This document shows, piece by piece, positions 6,978 through 10,000 of a stretch of 10,000 bases of DNA (position 1 is the stretch's first letter; each line of letters starts with the position of its first letter). The position numbers were made by a program, and so were the translations under genes. A model generated the notes under the pieces. That model was not told the origin of the DNA, did not search any database, and worked only from the letters and a program-made list of their open reading frames with translations. Origin of the DNA: Magnetospirillum sp. (GTDB taxonomy: Bacteria > Pseudomonadota > Alphaproteobacteria > Rhodospirillales > Magnetospirillaceae); assembly GCA_020217035.1 (NCBI GenBank), contig JAIWOG010000169.1, positions 1 to 10,000 on the forward strand. The letters are read 5' to 3'.

Positions 6978-7633
6978 ACACCGACCAGTTGATCCAGGAA
7001 CTGTCCAGCGGCCTTACGCCAGTGAAGCGCCTGCATTCGCCCGGCCGCCGTTTGGTGCAATGGCTGGCGGTGTCGGTTCCGGTACTGGCGGCCATCACCT
7101 GGTTCTTCGGTTTCCGCCCCGACTTGGCGCAATGCCTGGCCGACAACCGTTTCGTCATCCAGAACCTCGCCGCCCTGGTGACCGGCTTGGCTGCCGCCTG
7201 GACCGCCTTGGCCAGCTCGGTTCCGGGCTTCAGGTCCCGTACCCTGACAGTCGCCGTGGTTCCCGCCTTGCTGTGGTTGGCCAGCGCCGGCGAGGGCTGC
7301 TGGGCGGAATGGCAGGCCAACGGCTGGTCCAGCCTGGATTCGGTGCTGCACCAGAAATGCCTGCCGGAAATCGTCGGGTCGGGCCTGGTGCCGGCCCTGG
7401 TTCTGATGGTTCTGGTGCGCCGGGGCTTGGCCCTCAATCCCGGCCTGACAGCCGGACTGGCGGCGCTGGCGGCGGCGGCCATCGGCTCGGCGGCGTTGTC
7501 GTTGTTCCACGATGGCGACACCGCCTGGGTGACCCTGACCTGGCATGTGGGCAGCGCCGCCGGCCTCAGCGCCTTGGCTTCGGCCTTCGGGTCCCGCCTG
7601 CTCAGTCGTCCGGCCAGGTCTCTGCCAGCCTAG
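6974..7633 (+). CDS. DUF1109/NrsF-type membrane anti-sigma factor
   Basis: A 219-residue inner-membrane protein with about six helices (near 28-46, 62-81, 90-104, 133-149, 157-176, 185-205) and a short polar N-terminus beginning MNTDQLIQELSSGLTPVKRL, the pattern of the DUF1109 / NrsF family of ECF anti-sigma factors. In Caulobacter NrsF holds sigma-F inactive and conserved cysteines take part in heavy-metal sensing. Cysteines here are C54, C109 and C129; C109 and C129 fall in the loop between helices 3 and 4 (EGCWAEW, HQKCLPEI) and are candidate sensors. The N-terminus would contact the sigma factor in the cytoplasm. It overlaps the sigma gene by 4 nt, and its 3' end overlaps the convergent metallophosphoesterase gene by 32 nt. 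The family call rests on architecture and context more than on a catalytic motif. Confidence 0.85.
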   Translation: MNTDQLIQELSSGLTPVKRLHSPGRRLVQWLAVSVPVLAAITWFFGFRPDLAQCLADNRFVIQNLAALVTGLAAAWTALASSVPGFRSRTLTVAVVPALLWLASAGEGCWAEWQANGWSSLDSVLHQKCLPEIVGSGLVPALVLMVLVRRGLALNPGLTAGLAALAAAAIGSAALSLFHDGDTAWVTLTWHVGSAAGLSALASAFGSRLLSRPARSLPA

Positions 7634-8420
7634 GCCCCAGACGCAGGGGCGCCACCCGTTTCGCCAGACCGGTGCGGTCGTCGGTTTCCACGAACACCGC
7701 GCACATCGTCCCCTCGCCATCGGCGGGCGACAGCCTTTCGCCGGGGATCTTGCGGACGAATTTGTGGATGGCGGCGTCCTTCTTCATGCCGATCACCGAA
7801 TTGTAGTCGCCGCACATGCCGGCGTCGGTCTGGTAGGCGGTGCCGCCCGGCAGGATCTGCGCGTCGGCGGTGGGAATGTGTGAATGCCCGCCCACCACCA
7901 GCGAGGCGCGACCGTCGCACACATGGCCCATGGCCATCTTCTCGCTGGTCGCCTCGGCGTGGACGTCGATGACGACCGCATCGACGCCACCAGCCCCCAA
8001 GCGAACCTTGCGCAATTCACGTTCGACGCCAGCGAAAGGGCAATCCAACGGGTCCATGAACAGCCGGCCCATGACTTGGACCACCATCACCTTCTTGCCG
8101 CGCGGCGCGTCAAAGATGCCGACGCCGCGACCCGGCGTGCCGGCGGGATAGTTCAGCGGCCGCAACAGACGCGGTTCGGCGTCCAGATGCGGCATGATCT
8201 CGCGCTGGTCCCAGGTGTGGTTCCCCAAGGTCACCACGTCGGCGCCGGCGGCATACAGATCGTCGCACAATTTCGGCGTGATGCCGAAACCGTGGGCGGC
8301 GTTCTCGCCGTTGGCGACGACGAAATCCAACTTCAGACGGTCCCGCGCCTTGGGCAGATTGGCCAGAACCGCGTCGCGGCCGGCGCGGCCGACGATGTCG
8401 CCTAGGTACAAAAGTCTCAT
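7602..8420 (-). CDS. YmdB-type (TIGR00282) metallophosphoesterase
   Basis: A cytoplasmic calcineurin-like phosphoesterase of 272 residues, family TIGR00282. Bacillus YmdB, a member, hydrolyses 2',3'-cyclic nucleotides with a di-metal centre; the physiological substrate here is not known. Metal ligands visible in order: D8 in YLGDIVG, E39 in VANGENAAHGFG, N67-H68 in LGNHTWDQ, H154 in DVHAEATSEK, and H179 and H181 in VGGHSHIPTAD. The C-terminal family segment YQTDAGMCGDYNSVIGM is intact. The ATG at 8420 has GGAG 5 nt upstream and overlaps the stop of the cyclo-ligase gene as ATGA, so the two are translationally coupled. Its last codons overlap the convergent anti-sigma gene. This is not the macrodomain protein that carries the same name in E. 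coli. Confidence 0.95.
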   Translation of the reverse strand: MRLLYLGDIVGRAGRDAVLANLPKARDRLKLDFVVANGENAAHGFGITPKLCDDLYAAGADVVTLGNHTWDQREIMPHLDAEPRLLRPLNYPAGTPGRGVGIFDAPRGKKVMVVQVMGRLFMDPLDCPFAGVERELRKVRLGAGGVDAVVIDVHAEATSEKMAMGHVCDGRASLVVGGHSHIPTADAQILPGGTAYQTDAGMCGDYNSVIGMKKDAAIHKFVRKIPGERLSPADGEGTMCAVFVETDDRTGLAKRVAPLRLGPRLAETWPDD

Positions 8421-9022
8421 GACGTCTCCGGTTTGACCATTCCGTGCTCGGTCAGGACCAAGTCCAAACGCTGGTCGTGATGATCCCGAGGAACCGCCTG
8501 GACCCGTTGCGCGGCGAAGGCGACACCGATGGCGGTTACATGGTGACGCTGGCGCAGGCCGGCCAGGGTGCGGTCGTAATAGCCGCCGCCATAGCCCAGG
8601 CGATAACCCGCCATATCGAAGGCCAGCAGCGGCACCAGCAGCAGGTCGGGAACGACTGTCGCCGCCGTTGCCGCCGGATGACTGGTCCCGTGCAGACCTT
8701 GTTCCAGTACGTCGCCCACTCCCCATTGGCGGAACAGCAAGGGCTGGCCGCGGGCCACCACCACCGGCAGGCCGACGACGCAACCGCGGCCGGCCAGGAT
8801 ATCCAGCAACGGCCGGGGATCGATCTCGTCGCCCATGGGCCAATAGCCGCCGATCACGGTGCCGCAGGAGCCCCCCAACCGATCCGCCTGGATCGCCAGC
8901 TTTTCCGCCGCCAAACGGCCGTAATCGGCGCAGGCTTGGCGGCGCACCTCCACCGCGTGGGCGCGGGCGGCGGCCTTGGCGGCGGAAAGGACGGCGGGTG
9001 GGGATTGATATGTCGTCATCAT
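8417..9022 (-). CDS. fau: 5-formyltetrahydrofolate cyclo-ligase
   Basis: Converts 5-formyl-THF to 5,10-methenyl-THF using ATP, returning the storage or inhibitory folate to the one-carbon pool. The 201-residue length is usual. The family signature is clear: GYWPMGDEIDPRPLL (about 59-73) for the folate side, and the C-terminal VPLLAFDMAGYRLGYGGGYY followed by DRTL (about 130-153), which holds the phosphate-binding glycine run. The start may be either of two adjacent ATGs (9022 or 9019); neither has a strong Shine-Dalgarno. It lies directly downstream of the 6S RNA gene, the classic ssrS-fau pairing, so it is probably made from a 6S precursor transcript, and it overlaps the metallophosphoesterase gene by 4 nt. 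Confidence 0.95.
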   Translation of the reverse strand: MMTTYQSPPAVLSAAKAAARAHAVEVRRQACADYGRLAAEKLAIQADRLGGSCGTVIGGYWPMGDEIDPRPLLDILAGRGCVVGLPVVVARGQPLLFRQWGVGDVLEQGLHGTSHPAATAATVVPDLLLVPLLAFDMAGYRLGYGGGYYDRTLAGLRQRHHVTAIGVAFAAQRVQAVPRDHHDQRLDLVLTEHGMVKPETS

Positions 9023-9030
9023 GGAAATGC

Positions 9031-9200
9031 GGAGCGGCGCCGCCTCGGCCGTTGGCGTTGTAAGTCCTCCGTGGCCTGACTTAGCAGGTGGGCGCCATGT
9101 AGCGGGGCCAAGACCCCGCCAGGGACAGCTCCCAAGAGGAAAGATATCGCCCCAGGGACATTAGCTGCCTGACGCACCGCGCAGCAGACCGCTCCTGGGT
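9031..9200 (-). ncRNA. ssrS: 6S RNA
   Basis: This gap of about 180 bases between zapA and the 5-FTHF cyclo-ligase gene is where 6S RNA sits in many Proteobacteria. The minus strand carries GUCCCUGGGGCGAUAU (9159-9144), closely matching the GUCCCCUGAGCCGAUAU segment of E. coli 6S RNA. The ends pair: GGAGCGG (9195-9189) with CCGCUCC (9037-9031), continued by a few pairs. Internal hairpins GCGGGG/CCCCGC (9102-9119) and GGGA/UCCC fit the apical part around the open bubble that mimics a melted promoter and binds sigma-70 holoenzyme. A TATAAC at 9204-9199, overlapping the zapA stop, may be its -10 box. Exact ends are estimates, about 165 nt. Confidence 0.82.
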
Positions 9201-9205
9201 TATAC

Positions 9206-9532
9206 TTAGGGCCTTTCCAGGCGTTCCGCAATGGCTTCGATGCGGGCCGCCAGGGTCTCGATGCCGGCGGCCATGCGTTCGTCGCCTTCGGCCAGGCTGG
9301 ACAGATCGTGGCTGGCGTTGTCCAGGGTTTCGCGCAATTCGGCCAGTTCGTCGGCCAAGGACAGCGCCACCATCACCATCAGGCGGATATCGGGAACATT
9401 GCCCAGTTGCTTCAGCAGGTCCTGGGCGATGCCGTCCACCATCTTGCCCAGCACGTGGACCCTGGCGACCTGGGAATCGTCGCAGGCGATTTCGTGGACG
9501 CGACCGTTGATGGACAGCGGAACCAAGGCCAT
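9206..9532 (-). CDS. zapA: Cell division protein ZapA
   Basis: ZapA binds FtsZ and bundles its protofilaments at the division ring. The 108-residue product shows the family layout: a small N-terminal domain (VPLSINGRVHEIACDD, then about residues 22-45), the central RLMVMVALSLADELAELRE (about 50-68), and a long coiled coil from there to the end (LDNASHDLSSLAEGDERMA, LAARIEAIAERLERP). The ATG at 9532 lies 9 nt after GGAGG, which overlaps the end of the preceding coiled-coil gene; only 3 nt separate the two, so they form one operon. 6S RNA follows immediately. Confidence 0.93.
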   Translation of the reverse strand: MALVPLSINGRVHEIACDDSQVARVHVLGKMVDGIAQDLLKQLGNVPDIRLMVMVALSLADELAELRETLDNASHDLSSLAEGDERMAAGIETLAARIEAIAERLERP

Positions 9533-9535
9533 GGC

Positions 9536-9781
9536 TTACGCCTCCAACAGGGTGCGCAGACGGGAAATGGCGCCGTCCAGGCGTTGCGCCACCACCCGTG
9601 TGGTGTCTTCCAGAGCCGCCTGCTGGTCGCGGGCGTCGCGCAACTCGCCGGCCAGCAGCAGGTCGCCGGCGCCGACACGGGCGACGGCGGATTCCAGCCG
9701 GTCGATGGCGTCGCCAAGGCGTTGTACGGCCGCTTCGGTGCGGCCCAAGGCTGCGGACAAGGTGATCACCCCAAAGTGCAA
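9536..9781 (-). CDS. Small coiled-coil protein upstream of zapA (DUF4164-like)
   Basis: An 81-residue protein that is helical almost throughout, with heptad-like spacing (AAVQRLGDAIDRLESAVARV, then DARDQQAALEDTTRVVAQRL and DGAISRLRTLLEA). No catalytic motif, signal peptide or membrane segment is present. Similar short coiled-coil genes precede zapA in other Alphaproteobacteria, some labelled DUF4164, which suggests but does not prove a link with ZapA or the divisome. The start is unsure: the reading frame opens with TTG at 9781, a GTG lies four codons later (9769), and neither has a clear Shine-Dalgarno; there is no ATG in a useful place. The stop is 3 nt before zapA. Confidence 0.75.
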   Translation of the reverse strand: MHFGVITLSAALGRTEAAVQRLGDAIDRLESAVARVGAGDLLLAGELRDARDQQAALEDTTRVVAQRLDGAISRLRTLLEA

Positions 9782-9842
9782 TTGCGAAACCGAAGGTTAG
9801 GGCCGATGGGCCAGCCTGTCAACGCCACCCTCCCCCATTCTC

Positions 9843-9870
9843 TTGACAGACGCCGCGCAAGGGCTAGCCT
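9843..9870 (+). promoter_or_regulatory. Sigma-70-type promoter for the secreted-protein gene
   Basis: A perfect TTGACA (9843-9848), a 16-base spacer and TAGCCT (9865-9870, matching the key TAnnnT of the -10). A start near 9877 leaves about 20 nt before the ATG at 9898. Confidence 0.65.
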
Positions 9871-9897
9871 TGCGCCATTCCAGCCCGGAGTCCCGCC

Positions 9898-10000
9898 ATG
9901 CGCCTGGTCGCCCTTGTATCCGCCCTTGCCCTGATTTTGGCCTTGCCCGCGGCCCATGCCCAGGAAGGCCGGCAGTCCAAGGGGCAAACCGTCTACGTGC
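9898..10000 (+). CDS. Secreted protein, N-terminal fragment (possibly DUF3124)
   Basis: Only 34 codons are in the window. They encode a clear Sec signal peptide (MRLVALVSALALILALPAAH then A, cleavage after AHA near residue 21) followed by QEGRQSKGQTVYV. The ATG has GGAG 7 nt upstream and a sigma-70 promoter just before, so it is the first gene of a rightward unit divergent from the zapA operon. The GQTVYV start of the mature part recalls DUF3124 proteins of unknown function, but this is a weak, memory-based hint. Confidence 0.75.
   Translation, partial: MRLVALVSALALILALPAAHAQEGRQSKGQTVYV

Noticed and set aside
7634..7650. GCCCC/GGGGC hairpin just after the anti-sigma stop
   Set aside because: Only 5 bp, no T-run, and within the coding part of the convergent gene; not enough to call a terminator.

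Overview
The window looks like chromosomal core sequence from a GC-rich alphaproteobacterium, most likely a member of the Rhodospirillales close to Magnetospirillum. That placement is inferred from protein flavour, gene order (yebC-ruvC-ruvA-ruvB; coiled-coil gene-zapA-6S RNA-5-FTHF cyclo-ligase) and the intergenic repeats; no database search was possible. It is almost fully coding. No tRNA, rRNA, insertion sequence, prophage or CRISPR array was seen, and no stretch over 300 bases lacks a gene or RNA.

Layout. (1) 1-2868, minus strand: yebC, then ruvC, ruvA and ruvB (ruvB runs off the left edge), the Holliday-junction operon. ruvA and ruvB overlap by ATGA. ruvC is bracketed by three copies of a GC-rich, hairpin-forming repeat of about 98 bp, and the end of the repeat supplies the Shine-Dalgarno of both ruvC and ruvA. 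(2) 2951-5165, minus: a monocistronic methyl-accepting chemotaxis protein with a good -10 box upstream and a terminator-like hairpin downstream. (3) 5208-6288, minus: a periplasmic thioredoxin-like protein followed by a CcdA/DsbD-type membrane electron carrier, a two-gene thiol-redox operon. (4) 6408-7633, plus: an ECF sigma factor overlapping by ATGA with a six-helix DUF1109/NrsF-type anti-sigma factor, divergent from the redox operon. The 119-bp spacer holds an exact GTAACC-N16-CGAA element facing the redox genes, the form I recall for promoters of Caulobacter sigma-F. (5) 7602-9781, minus: a small coiled-coil protein, zapA, 6S RNA, 5-formyltetrahydrofolate cyclo-ligase and a YmdB-type metallophosphoesterase, tightly packed. 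(6) 9898-10000, plus: the start of a secreted protein with its own promoter.

How the parts fit. The most coherent regulatory unit is region 3 plus 4: a membrane anti-sigma factor with candidate sensor cysteines would release its sigma factor under thiol or metal stress, and the sigma factor would turn on the adjacent periplasmic disulfide-reducing pair. The most unusual structural signal is the repeat family inside the ruv operon, which has become part of the translation-initiation region of two DNA-repair genes and shows one compensatory base-pair change and an internal deletion.
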